The translations under genes and the position numbers were made by a program. The notes below the pieces were generated by a model. It was not told the origin of the DNA. It ran no database searches and worked only from the letters and a program-made list of their open reading frames with translations. 64,000 nt of DNA, taken from assembly GCF_027942865.1 (NCBI RefSeq), contig NC_134509.1, forward strand, positions 17,688,267 to 17,752,266, written 5' to 3'. Below, piece after piece: positions 33,601-41,200 of the stretch (position 1 is the stretch's first letter; the number at the start of each line of letters is the position of its first letter). This stretch comes from Odontesthes bonariensis. Lineage: Eukaryota; Chordata; Actinopteri; Atheriniformes; Atherinopsidae.

Positions 33601-34376
33601 TGACACCCTCACCTGTAAGCAGGTAACCTGCTGGTTGGAGAAGCTTCCAGAACGCTGTTCCTGTAGATTCTGTAAACTTTTTCTGTGACTCCAGAACAAC
33701 TTTTACAGAGTGTTGCTGCAGCAGGTTCTGGATTTGGTTCTAAATGCAAAGAAGAGGTTGAAAATAATTTATTTGGACTTTTATCTGTTAAATATCCAAG
33801 TTTTTTTTTTTACATTTTAAAAGACTTAACTTTTCTGGAGTTCATCTGTAATAAACTTCACTTTGTCTTTCATTTGACATTTTGAATCATTTTAAGGATC
33901 TTTTGGATCCTTCAGATGTGAACTGATCATTAGAATAAAGGTTAGAAAACTGGAAATTAGATTAAAGTTTCACTCTTGATTCTAATGTGAGATGCAGGAA
34001 GTTAGAAATCACTGAATCATGTTTTAATGCATCTTAAAGCTCAGATTTACTTTATAACTGACCTGAAACCCACTGAAAGCTTTTATGAAAGATTAAATGA
34101 TGTATTTGAGACCTTCATGTTCGAAACTACGAATATAAACTTTTTATTATCAACAGCTTTAATGCTTTAAAACGTTGGGGGCGGAGCCTCACTGACCTCC
34201 TCTTTTCTCTGCAGCGTTACCTGAGGAACGTCTTCCGGGTGATGCTGTCGTCCTCCAGCTGTCCACTCAGAGCCGACGAAGACGGCATTTTCCGTCTGTC
34301 CAAACTCGACGTCTACGAGTTCTCGCCGTTCTTCAAGAAGGGTGTCTTCGAGTACAGCAGCCACGGCACCGGCTGA
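6602..34376 (+). CDS. kif16b: kinesin-like protein KIF16B (kinesin-3, PX-domain isoform)
   Basis: Plus-end microtubule motor that carries early endosomes; the C-terminal PX domain binds PI3P (family knowledge). Coding exons: 6602-6648, 8810-8879, 8957-9070, 9211-9327, 10294-10391, 10722-10831, 10929-11071, 11242-11410, 15405-15536, 15618-15793, 16627-16692, 16773-16832, 16903-17022, 17175-17226, 17670-17807, 18696-18778, 18863-18951, 20848-20901, 21616-22977, 23091-23249, 23373-23481, 24978-25025, 25231-25278, 28989-29111, 31782-31871, 32149-32232, 34215-34376. All junctions are GT/AG and phase-compatible, giving 1,340 residues; human KIF16B is close to this length. Order: motor (about 1-392), FHA (about 460-560), long coiled coil (about 613-1070), PX. 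The start [16 protein letters not shown] sits in a good GCCATGG context. No frame break was found. An alternative ending is described separately. Confidence 0.95.
6930..7440 (-). mobile_element. Tc1-like transposase relic in kif16b intron 1
   Basis: The minus strand reads [16 protein letters not shown], then [20 protein letters not shown]. This is the C-terminal DDE region of fish Tc1 transposases, where the third acidic residue lies in the NxIExxW motif; here it reads IIKAVW, so the catalytic Glu is replaced. Frames are broken around 7230. No terminal inverted repeats were delimited. Confidence 0.75.
11715..13347 (-). mobile_element. 5'-truncated L1 retrotransposon in kif16b intron 8
   Basis: The insertion body is 11731-13331 in minus orientation. 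It is flanked by a perfect 16-bp duplication TTGTTGGTCCTTTTTC (11715-11730 and 13332-13347), with its A tail appearing as the T run after 11730. It carries an open ORF2 C-terminus down to 12078, including [30 protein letters not shown] and the zinc motif [18 protein letters not shown]. It has no reverse transcriptase, so it is dead on arrival. It landed next to the 3' tail of an older L2 element. Confidence 0.85.
13380..14420 (-). mobile_element. L2-clade LINE fragment with reverse transcriptase, internally deleted
   Basis: The minus strand frame from 14181 reads [64 protein letters not shown] and [10 protein letters not shown]. These are standard RT motifs with the YADD catalytic box. At about 13440 it jumps from LNSDKLKLL directly to a 3' tail (GTTATGATTTGGCGC followed by AATAAA). 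The C-terminal part of the protein is therefore deleted. Sequence up to about 14420 appears to be the upstream linker of the same element. Confidence 0.75.
14640..15163 (-). mobile_element. second L2 fragment (C-terminal part) in kif16b intron 8
   Basis: The minus strand reads [35 protein letters not shown] and [20 protein letters not shown]. This is the C-terminal region of L2 ORF2. It lies 5' of the RT block at 13380-14181 when read on the minus strand, which is the wrong order for one element. The two must be separate or rearranged copies. Confidence 0.75.
15797..16570. repeat. long dispersed repeat, copy A (split by a MITE)
   Basis: Sequence from about 15797 (AGCAGAGAGGAAGGTGTGG) to 16082, resuming at 16503, closely matches 31027-31390. 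A TTAA MITE interrupts copy A. The repeat begins only a few bases after the exon donor at 15794 and shows no coding sense. The family is not recognised. Confidence 0.75.
16083..16502. mobile_element. TTAA-flanked MITE
   Basis: TTAA at 16083-16086 and 16499-16502 flanks inverted repeats starting AAGGGATAGTTCGCCTCTTT, which extend at least 28 bp (16087 onward and 16498 backward). The body is 412 bp with no ORF. The duplicated TTAA suggests a piggyBac-type transposase acting in trans. The empty site is preserved in the related repeat at 31331-31334. Confidence 0.85.
18186..18645 (-). mobile_element. Rex3-like (RTE) LINE 3' fragment in kif16b intron 15
   Basis: The minus strand decodes as the end of a Rex3-type [42 protein letters not shown]. 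It then runs through a degenerate region to an ATCC-rich 3' terminus (the CATCCATCCATC at 18202-18213). Rex3 copies are usually 5'-truncated like this. Frame shifts are frequent. Confidence 0.75.
19199..20277 (+). mobile_element. internally deleted hAT transposon with BED-finger remnant
   Basis: The body is 19207-20269, flanked by a perfect 8-bp duplication ATCCACTT (19199-19206 and 20270-20277). The ends are TAGGGATGT...ACATCCCTA. Inside, a + strand ORF (19692-19886) reads [20 protein letters not shown], a BED zinc-finger start, and fuses at once to [15 protein letters not shown], the C-terminal dimerisation end of hAT transposases. The catalytic core is deleted. It carries a smaller hAT-like element at 19417-19594. 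Confidence 0.85.
19409..19602. mobile_element. 178-bp MITE nested in the hAT element
   Basis: The body 19417-19594 starts CATAGACATAATA and ends TTATATCTATG. It is flanked by a perfect 8-bp duplication GTCTCAAC (19409-19416 and 19595-19602), the duplication length of hAT elements. There is no coding content. It contains the GCGGCCGCCATCTTGGATGG block seen in many fish repeats. Confidence 0.75.
21285..21365 (-). mobile_element. small LINE reverse-transcriptase remnant
   Basis: The minus strand reads [10 protein letters not shown], the conserved GxPQGS motif of reverse transcriptases, in an otherwise degenerate stretch of intron 18. It is too short to assign to a family. Confidence 0.35.
21616..22977 (+). 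other. kif16b: kif16b coiled-coil exon (1,362 bp)
   Basis: This single large exon codes about 454 residues of Glu/Arg/Lys/Gln-rich coiled coil, starting [20 protein letters not shown] and ending before the [14 protein letters not shown] junction. It matches the stalk of KIF16B. The segment near 21840-21930 ([18 protein letters not shown]) has drifted from the family pattern but stays in frame. The long open frame on the opposite strand is a shadow of this biased composition. Confidence 0.9.
23259..23342. repeat. short tandem repeat, unit about 12-13 bp
   Basis: CTGGTTCTACAGG/CTGGTTCTACAGC units repeat about six times inside the 123-bp intron between 23249 and 23373. The repeat occupies most of that intron. 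Confidence 0.8.
23687..23783. repeat. dispersed direct repeat, first copy
   Basis: About 97 bp from TTTTTTTCTTCTCTCC to GTCGCAGACGGTTG recur at 24409-24506 with a few changes. Both lie in the intron 23482-24977 on either side of a SINE. The class is not identified. Confidence 0.7.
23947..24187 (+). repeat. tRNA-derived SINE, copy 2, with perfect target duplication
   Basis: The body is 23962-24172. It is flanked by a perfect 15-bp duplication AGGAAGGTTCTGAAC (23947-23961 and 24173-24187). It has a tRNA-like head with box A (TGGCGTAGTGGGTTAAGC) and box B (GGTTCAAGTTCC), a CT-rich body and an A-rich tail. The intact duplication indicates a fairly recent insertion. Confidence 0.9.
24409..24506. 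repeat. dispersed direct repeat, second copy
   Basis: Matches 23687-23783. It is bordered by inverted GAGTTACTCAGTTAGTAAC-like sequences (24332-24350 and 24509-24534), so it may be inside a small inverted-repeat element. Confidence 0.65.
25480..25536 (+). other. kif16b: kif16b small exon leading to the alternative ending
   Basis: An AG acceptor at 25479 and GTAAAA donor at 25537 bound a 57-nt phase-0 exon reading [19 protein letters not shown]. It joins in frame to the exon before it (25231-25278) and to both the 25898 tail exon and the 28989 PX exon. It could therefore belong to either isoform. The canonical family sequence runs from the LKYE exon straight into the PX-linker, so I place this exon with the long tail. 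Confidence 0.65.
25898..28420 (+). CDS. kif16b: kif16b alternative terminal exon (PX-less long tail)
   Basis: A 2,523-nt exon with a pyrimidine-rich acceptor (AG at 25896-25897), open in phase 0 to a TGA at 28418-28420. An AATAAA follows at 28791. Joined after residue 1207 it gives a 2,047-residue kinesin lacking the PX domain. The first part is acidic and low-complexity. Then come repeats of 67 residues (26423-27070), each with a SYxWxYF core. The last 440 residues look globular: [17 protein letters not shown], then [19 protein letters not shown], then a helix-like [17 protein letters not shown]; and later [20 protein letters not shown] up to [11 protein letters not shown]. The strand-rich then helix pattern suggests two PH-like modules, perhaps as in Nischarin-type proteins; this is inference. 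I do not recognise the tail as a named domain. Its long open frame and in-phase splicing make it real coding sequence. Confidence 0.75.
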   Translation, partial: KACWSSFLPSPEFEKSSPPDVQENMLEEPENDLLKPHREHQVESAAQVEIEKAGDQNKWWEGEVNIPVQKPVRAVCGLERCTVGRDETYISSADPKTNRFGEKQNIPDRRGGDSACCVSDDTKEEFLLKERSNSCSKEKVQNQTCDPAREELNFSELQSSNRDDIRTKQDSKEAIGQMKQKVEAENVSSKISYVWEYFKNQAYKPARAEESDVSRDQSTKLQSSGIDPEEAISGQMNQEKDADGEKVSASGSYVWEYFTKVKNQAQYPWRTEESEVSQDQSPQSQFSGNDPRHDSGEAISGQMNQEKDAEGEKVTSKKSYIWQYLEKVKNQAQYPWRTEESEVSQDQSPQSQFSGNDPRHDSEEAVNGQMKPEEVEKVSASRSYALGYFTERFSEAYKDAERRLQGTRDIIRNVGVDEMKVVLSQYVTMMSKDLPLIHRTQLQRVPEPRNLAENKVQLVDLSRDYALGPLQGCGMTAIPGVSVWPEGSVSSLKDTSPEVFHQGLVELPPALSQLKTLSSHEILERLESLSSQRQDGKLLSVFWLNAANRKQPFPKPACLLLSEKAMTVVSAGTDSKNNLIIFHHFKLVEIKEVQISLAGQHIRIIGCSEDTVLAVFTHSKELTQDFCKALLKAHSPDKFSEGTEGHPLLSDDLVVLSLDWTSNVPNIVLDTGFHVTSRFKRVLADLLYIVHGNMHGPGKPSLANVCPLLYTSVRVKNSTRVHQDAIFQFLLTDTHVAVLQEDGVFHPVPRGSSMIPTQPQFQKLKLRKRSDIRCLIARKNDNCLAIDIVFKTPKQQALKRKVELRRSSAEVPSASSPCDSWKLVFGCSSEAQVLINYLCI
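26423..27070 (+). repeat. 67-residue (201-bp) tandem coding repeats in the alternative exon
   Basis: Units start at each GQM codon triplet: a shorter degenerate one at 26423-26596, two nearly identical ones at 26597-26797 and 26798-26998, and a partial one from 26999. The two central units share long identical DNA stretches (for example [20 protein letters not shown]), which indicates recent duplication or gene conversion. Frame is preserved because the unit is a multiple of three. Confidence 0.9.
28791..28796 (+). terminator. poly(A) signal for the long-tail kif16b isoform
   Basis: AATAAA lies about 370 nt after the alternative stop codon, and a T/G-rich stretch follows. It supports the idea that 25898-28420 is a terminal exon and not an internal one. 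Confidence 0.6.
29605..30175. mobile_element. MITE with about 46-bp terminal inverted repeats
   Basis: GGCATAAAATACGTTCATCT... at 29659-29704 is repeated in inverse at 30117-30161 (AGATGAACGTTTTATGCC). The left end starts AAAGGGGAAGTTCTG, like the TTAA-MITE families elsewhere in the window, but no clean TTAA pair remains. There is no ORF. Confidence 0.7.
30285..30430 (+). repeat. fragment of a common teleost retroelement 3' unit
   Basis: The GTGTGGACTTTGTATGTTCT ... CCAAAAACACGCATGTT ... GGTGATTCTGAATCGACC run matches the general layout of a dispersed fish repeat whose other end, in reverse, is at 54488-54612. The family name is not certain. Confidence 0.5.
31027..31390. repeat. long dispersed repeat, copy B (uninterrupted)
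   Basis: Closely matches 15797-16082 plus 16503-16560. It lacks the MITE, so bases 31331-31334 (TCAA) show the pre-insertion site. The apparent ORF crossing it has no codon logic. Confidence 0.75.
32440..33700 (-). mobile_element. degenerate Tc1/mariner-like transposon in kif16b
   Basis: The minus strand retains transposase-like text such as [20 protein letters not shown] (the SPxExxW-type motif region) and [10 protein letters not shown], ending in SVPKR-like sequence (FPKR) near 32582. The part at 33060-33600 is the opposite, N-terminal half of the same element type. Many frameshifts are present. The terminal repeats were not delimited. Confidence 0.55.
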
Positions 34377-34621
34377 GCGGGCCGAGCGCCATCAGAGTCT
34401 GCAGAAACCTTCGTTAAACCAAAAAGAAGAAGAAGAAAGGCTTCTCGATGCCTTTTCCCCCTCTGGAGGTGAAGAAGAGGAGGCAGAACTCTCACAGCTT
34501 CATCATCGGCTCCCATCCTGAATGTTCCAGCTCTGGACCTCCAACATTTCTGCCTGCTGAGGTCTTTGGGTTCTGGGTGTTTGAAGTCTCCTGTTTACAA
34601 ACTGCACGTTTTCAGTGTAGA

Positions 34622-34627
34622 AATAAA
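34622..34627 (+). terminator. poly(A) signal for the PX isoform of kif16b
   Basis: AATAAA lies 246 nt after the kif16b stop codon. A second AATAAA lies at 34803-34808. Either could end the transcript before the minus-strand LINE that starts at about 35042. Confidence 0.5.
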
Positions 34628-35041
34628 TCAAACCGAATGTATCGACTCGCTCTTCTTCTTCAGGTGAAATGCTGGAAATCTCTGTGAGGAGCTCCGTCTT
34701 TAATAATCCAACAGATTTATCCTCCACCACTGTCCTGATTGGTGCATTTAAGGATCATGTGACGTTCCAAACACGCAAACAACAAAACATCAGTTTATGT
34801 TAAATAAACAGACAAAAATGTGAAAATCAGCTGATGGAGGTAGATCTGACTTTTGGATCAGCTCTGCGCTCTGACTGGATAACCACGGCCCCTTATTTGC
34901 ATATTAGATGAGAATGTTGTTCAGCCAGCATCCACCCGCTGACTGTTGTCCTCATAGTTTCAGTTAAAGACACCCTTAAGGTGACAAATTCCTCTTTTTT
35001 TCCCCCACACTTTGACACAATTTTCTTTTTTCAGTAAGATT

Positions 35042-37323
35042 TAATTCAAATTCAAATTCAAAAATACTTTATTTATCCCAGAGGGAAATTAAATGTTGAT
35101 GTAGCTCAATTAAATCAAGGAGTTATTATAGATGCTGATGGCTGTGGGCAGGAATGATTTCCTGTAGCGGTCCGTTTTGCATCCAAACTGAAGAAGCCTT
35201 TGACTGAAGAGACTCTGTTTTCTGATAACAGTCTCATGGAGAGGATGTTCAGGGTTTTCCATAATTCTCTTGATTTTATGCAAAATCCTTCTTTGCATTA
35301 TTGTCTCCAGAGGTTCCACAGTCGTCCCCAGAACAGAACCAGCCTTCCTTATCAGGTTGTTGAGTCTTTTTAGGTCCCTGGTTCTGATGCTGCTGCCCCA
35401 ACAGATGACGCAAGAGGAAATGACGCTCTCAACAACAGGCTTGTAGAAGATCTGCAACATCTTGTTGCAAACCTTGAAGGACCTTAGCTTCCTCAAGAAG
35501 TACAGTCTGCTCTGTCCTTTCTTGTAGATTGCTTCACTGTTGTGTCTCCAGTCCAGTCTGTTGTCCAGATGAACACCAAGGTATTTATATTCCTCAACCA
35601 CCTCCACTTCTTCTCCCATGATAGAAACAGGGTTTGATCTGACCCTGTTTCTCCTGAAATCTACAATCATCTCCTTTGTTTTGTTAACATTCAAGATGAG
35701 ATGATTGTTCCCACACCATGCCACAAAGCGGTCCACCAGCTCTCTGTACTCAGCTTCTTGTCCATCTCTGATACACCTGACCACTGCAGAGTCATCTGAA
35801 TATTTCTGTAGATGACAGGAGTCTGACTTGTACTGGAAGTATGAAGTGTACAGAGTGAAAAGGAATGGTGAGAGTACAGTCCCCTGTGGTGCTCCTGTGC
35901 TGCTGATCACCTGGTTAGACACACAATTCTTCAGTCTGACAAACTGTGGTCTGTTTGTCAGGTAGTCATTAATCCAGGTGATTGTTGAGGCCTCCACCTG
36001 AGTCTTCTGGAGTTTCAGACGAAGCAGATCAGGCTGAATTGTGTTAAATGCACTGGAGAAATCAAAGAACATGATCCTCACAGTGCTGCCTGCTTTGTCC
36101 AGATGACAGTGGGTTTGTTGAAGCAGGTGTATGATAGCGTCTTCCACTCCAACTCCATGGCGATAAGCAAACTGCAGGGGGTCCTGATATGTGCTGGTTT
36201 GCTTACACAGGTGGGTCAACAGGAGTCTCTCCAGGACCTTCATGATGTGGGATGTCAGGGCAACAGGTCTGTAGTCATTGATGTCTGAAGGGTGAGTTTT
36301 CTTTGGTACCGGAACCAGACAGGATGTCTTCCACAACAGTGGTACCTTCTCTTGGGTCAAGCTAAGGTTGAAAAGGTGTTGCAGAATCCCACAGAGCTGC
36401 TCTGCACAGGCCTTCAGGACTCGGGGGCTGACACCATCTGGACCTGCAGCCTTGTTCCGGTTCAGTCTCTCCAACTGCCTCTTCACCTGACTTCTAGAAA
36501 CAGAAAAGTGGGAGGGGGAGGCAAAGGGGACAGCAGCATCTCCTGATTTGTTTGAAGACAAACTAGTGGAAGCAGAAGAATCCATGACCGAGGTGGAGGT
36601 GGAGATGTTACAGGAAAGCTGTGGGTCAGAGGAGGGTGGGATGTCTCTTTGGCTGGGAACAGGAGGGGAGGATGGTGAGCTTGTTCCTGAACTGAACCTG
36701 TTGAAGAATGTGTTCAGCTCATTTGCTCTGTCCAGACTTCCACCCATCCGATCCTCCCTCTGCTTGAGGCCTGTGATCTTCTTCATTCCTGACCACACAT
36801 CTCTGATATTGTTCCTCTGCAGTTTACTCTCAAGCTTCTTTCTATACACCTCCTTGCTCTCTCTGATCTTGACTTTGAGCTGCTTCTGTATACTCCTCAG
36901 TAACTCCCTGTCTCGCTCCCTAAAGGCTCTTTTTTTCTTGTTCAATAGTTCCTTTAGCTCACTGGTGATCCAGGGTTTGTTATTAGGGAAGCATCTCACT
37001 GTTCTGGTGGGGATGGTGTTGTCCACACAGAAGTTTATATAGTCAGTCACACACTCAGTCATGGCATTAATGTCCTCTCCATGTGGCTTACAAAAAGAAA
37101 TCCAATCGGTTGCATCAAAACAACCCTGTAAGGCTTCTACGAGACAGGTCTACGAGACAGACCTTAAGCTCAGTAGCTGTAAGCTAGCAGCAGATGCTAG
37201 CAAACAATGCTTTCTCATCAACAGTGATGGACCAAGCCGGAGATGTACAGAGCGTAACTCGTAGTAATGCATGTGTACCGTTAATTACTGCGTTTAAACA
37301 TTTTGGATATATTAACCTCATTA
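35042..37323 (-). mobile_element. LINE (CR1/L2/Rex1-type) with open RT ORF between kif16b and gas8
   Basis: A 650-codon minus-strand ORF (37062-35110) reads PLQFAYRHGVGVEDAIIHLL, FDFSSAFNTIQPDLL, STGAPQGTVLSPFLFTLY and KYSDDSAVV. These are the reverse transcriptase motifs with an SDD catalytic box, as in many fish CR1-like elements. An ending domain YKYLGVHLDNRL...WGSSIRTRDLKRLNNLIRKA follows. The 3' end has repeated GAATTT units (35042-35065). The endonuclease is missing, so the copy is 5'-incomplete or rearranged. The frame is unbroken, so the copy is young. Confidence 0.8.
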
Positions 37324-38232
37324 AACAATTGTACTCTGAGACCTACATCTTTATCAGAAACATGCCTATAATGTAACGTTAACACACCGAATGTAGCAGC
37401 GAGAGTGAGGAGAGGAAAGGAACTAAATAAATCCCAGGGTCGTGTTTCTGGGGAGTTTTACACCTGGTGACTTCAGATGCCCTGATATCTGCTCCCAGGA
37501 ACAAGAAGAAGGGAGTTTTACTGAATATGGAGGCTTTAAGTAGAAAAACCTTCATCTCTCAGCAGCACGATGTCTTAAGAAAAATTACTTTGACAATCAG
37601 GCAAATTTAATGAAAAAAAATTGTTTTACTTAGTTGTTCAAGTATGGAAAATGAAATAAAAACAGCAGAAATGTCTGAATTTTCTTCAATAAGGACTCGT
37701 TTAAGAGATTAAAACTTCAATGTCCTGAACTGGGTGATCTTCTTATTTTAGTGTTTTCAGGTTGGAGCAACAGTAAACGTTTTATACTCTGCTGTCAAAA
37801 GGCTGCAGATGTGCTGCTTAACAGGAAGTTAAGGTTACAGGTCAGTCATCTTATGCTCATATCAGGTAACAAACAGGTGGTAAAAACACACAGTAATGTT
37901 AAAGAAGCAACGTTTCACAGGACGTGAGTGATGTAGCTGATGAGGTTTAACTGAACGAATTCTCTTTAAAGAATCCAAACGGCTCCAGTTAAAGGTTTAC
38001 AGGGTAAACCCTCAGCAGCAGAACAGACTGACCTTCTGCACCCTCATTAACATGTTTACTGTCACACGTGGGATCCCTGCTGCTGTTTGACGCTCCATCA
38101 TGTGACGATCCGGGCTTTCGCCTGACCGCAGTCACAGGAAAAAAAGTCACCTCAAAGAGCGACTTATTTAAACGTCCAAGTGTTCAGAGTCCACGGCGAG
38201 CGTTGGGTGTGTCAGCGTTCACCTGGAGGAGC
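37324..38232. other. intergenic stretch, nothing recognised
   Basis: Sequence between the LINE and the gas8 stop codon, which would include the gas8 3' untranslated region. A minus-strand ATTAAA exists at 37606-37611 but is far from the stop. No other gene or repeat is recognised. Confidence 0.4.
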
Positions 38233-41200
38233 TCAGTGTTTGGCTGTCGCTGCCTCCAGGATCTGCTTGGCGGGCCTGAACAGGAAGTCGTGCAGCGGGA
38301 CGCCTGAATCCTGCAGCCTCTCCTTACAGCTGTGCAGCAGCTGCTCGTAGTCCTGCGGATAAGACGAGCACGTCGTCACCACCTGAGCTGCGGTGGCAGG
38401 AACCGCAGCGCCGTCGGTCACTCACCTTACACTCTCGATCCAGTTCCTCCTGCAGCGCGTCGATGGCGACCCGTTTGGACTCCAGAAGTTCCTGCAGACG
38501 GGAAACAGTTTGAGCTTCGACTGAAACTCTGAACTCAGACACGTCTAAACTCAGGAAACGTTAACTGTGATGTTTCTCAGGCTGTTGACTCTAAACTGAC
38601 GCTCAGCCGCACCTCCAGCTTGTTAGCAGCATTGCTGCGCGCCGTCGGGTCGATGCTGGAGACCGACAGCGCGGCGCAGAGCTGCGCCTCCTTCTTCTCC
38701 AGAGTTTCTGTCAGCGCCGCCAGCTTCCTCTCCAGCAGCATCCTCTTCAGCCCGCTCCTCTGCTGCACGTCCAGGATGCTCTCCCTCTGCCGCCTCAGCA
38801 GCTCGTCGCGCTCCTGCTGGACCTGCCCAGGCGTTCAGGACCGTTAGCTCGCCACAAAGGCAGGTGGCAGGCAGGAAGGAAATCGGCTGCTGGAAGCGGT
38901 TTACCTGCTGGAAGGCCTGCAGCAGCAGCTCGTGCTCCACGGTCAGATCTCTGAGCTCCTTCTCCACCACCTTCACATGAGCGCGGTGTTTCTGTCCCAC
39001 ACAAACACGTCGGCAGCAGTTATTAAATTAGACAAACACGGCTCTGGTGTTAACAACAATAAACCTTTCAAAACACTCGGAGACAATAAAATCACAAATA
39101 AGAAATGTAAAGGACTGGATTGTGCAGTGGTAAGATTGCCACCTTTCATGTAGGTGACCTGGGTTCAAATCCCCTGCATGAAAGGTACTACATCCAGTAG
39201 GGGTCCTTAGGCAAGACCCCCTTCCACTACCTGCAAGTCACTTTGGATAAAAGCGTCTGCCAAATGCATAAACATAAAATGGGACAATGCAGTAGGAATT
39301 AAACAGGTGGGTCCTGAGAGAGTTAATATTTCTGGGGGAGCAATGTGGATGAGGCCGGACAGATGTGCAGGATCGAGGTTATGGGCGGCCGTGAATGTGT
39401 AAAGCAGGACTTTAAAGTTGATCTGTGACTTTACTGGGAGCCAGTGAAGCTGCTGCTGGGTTCTATAAAAATATTACCAAGAGAAATGTGGTAAATGATG
39501 AAAAGAAGGGGCCTCGGGACGGAGCCCAGTGGTGATGGGTGAACTGAGTGCTGCCTGGGAGGTAAGATTTAAACCAGTCTAAAGGTTGGACATTAATATA
39601 TTGAGAAGAATTGTGTGGGTCGCAGAGGAATCAGCTGCCACGAGGAGGTCATTCAGGATGCTGAGACGCACCGCCACGCTGTCCTTGTTCTGCTCGTGTT
39701 CTTGCAGCCGTCTCTGCATCTCAGGCAGCTTCTGTTGGAGCGCACACAACTCCTCCGTCAGAAGTGTGTTCTCCTGCCGAGCTGCTGAAAGCTGTTTGCT
39801 GACCCTCGCCTCCTGCTTCTGCACCTGCCCCAGCTCCTCCTGCCAGAACACAGATGACATCAGAGCAAACATCCATCTGTCGTGTTTTAAGAGGTGAGAC
39901 GACGTTAATGAGGTTAATATATCCAAAATGTTTAAACGCAGTAATTAACGGTACACATGCATTACTACGAGTTACGCTGCGTACATCTTCGGGTTAGTCC
40001 ATCACTGTTGATGAGAAAGCATTGTTTGCTAGCATCTGCTGCTAGCTTACAGCTAGATGCTAAACTATTTCCCTCTGGGATCAACAGAGGAACTATCTGT
40101 ATCTGTATATAAAGCTGGAGCTGATGAGGAGACAAACCAACAGACATTTAGACCCAAGTCTGTCTCATAAAACAGCATTTCTGAACTATTTTTCATCACA
40201 GCTGTTGGTGTCTCCCACCTTCAGCTCCTTCAGCTGCTCCTGCAGTTTGTTCTGAGCAGTAGAAAAATACTCCTCCGCCCCTCGCAGCGCCCGGTCGTGA
40301 TCCGCCGTCAGAGACGCCACGCGACTCTTCATTTGGCTCTCCAGCTCGCCGACCGCCGTCCTCCTCCTCTTCTCCTCCGCCTCAATCAGAGACTGCATCT
40401 TCTGGTGATTCTTCACCTCTACGTCTGACAGGGAGGAGGAGGAGGGTTTGTTTAGGATGAGGGTTAAGAGAAAGGAAGGAGGATGGAGGGAAGAAAAGGA
40501 AAAGATCAGGAAATAAAAAAGTAAAGAAGTGAATTTAACTGGTGCTCAGGTTTCTTACCTCGGAACCTGCGGTCATAGTGGTTGTTCAGCTCCATCAGCT
40601 CCACCTGGTGTTTCTGGTGAGGAAGAGGAGGCCGTCAAGTGAAGGAACTAAACCTCAAACACGAGGACTAAAGACAGCGAACGCCTCACCAGCTTCAGCT
40701 CCTTGACGCAGCCCTCGTTGTGGAGCTTCTTTTCGCGGCGCTCCGCCTGCAGACCCTGGACGTCTCTGTGCAGCGCCAGCTCCGACTCCGTGTGCTGGTT
40801 CTGGACCAGCGAGGAAGATGAGACGCCGTCCATCTTGAGCTCGGAGACGGTGTTGTGCTGCTCGGACAGGACGTGCTTCAGCTTCTGCTTGTATACCTGA
40901 AAATCGACGAGCAAACGAGACTTCGTTCAGACGTGGTGATGTAACGGTGGAGGAAGGATGTGGGCGGGGTCTATGTTGAGTTAAAGTTACATTTAGAGCA
41001 AAGGGATAGGGTCAGAGCCAGATGTTCAGAGGATTTCTACATTTTCAATATAAACGGGAGGAAGAAGCTCAGATGACATCTGAAAAACCAGCTTTTTCTC
41101 TGGTGTCACGTACACCTGCTGACTCAGGTCAACACCACTCTGTAGTGTATAAAGAGACCTTCAACAAGTGGATTTTGGACTCCGTTTCTGAACTTTGGAC

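Larger units (their letters stand above)
28989..34376 (+). other. kif16b: kif16b PX-domain exons (28989-29111, 31782-31871, 32149-32232, 34215-34376)
   Basis: Four phase-0 exons encode the linker ([19 protein letters not shown]) and the PX domain: [18 protein letters not shown] carries the RRYSxF phosphoinositide-binding motif, [19 protein letters not shown] the proline-rich loop and second basic patch. The protein ends [15 protein letters not shown], as in other KIF16B proteins. All binding residues I know of are present, so PI3P binding is expected. Confidence 0.95.

Noticed and set aside
34376..35042. Additional exon of kif16b after the stop
   Set aside because: The FFKKGVF...SSHGTG ending is the known C-terminus of the family, and poly(A) signals follow.
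39112..39190. tRNA gene in a gas8 intron
   Set aside because: The head is tRNA-like only; the continuing body and the GCGTCTGCCA tail show a SINE.
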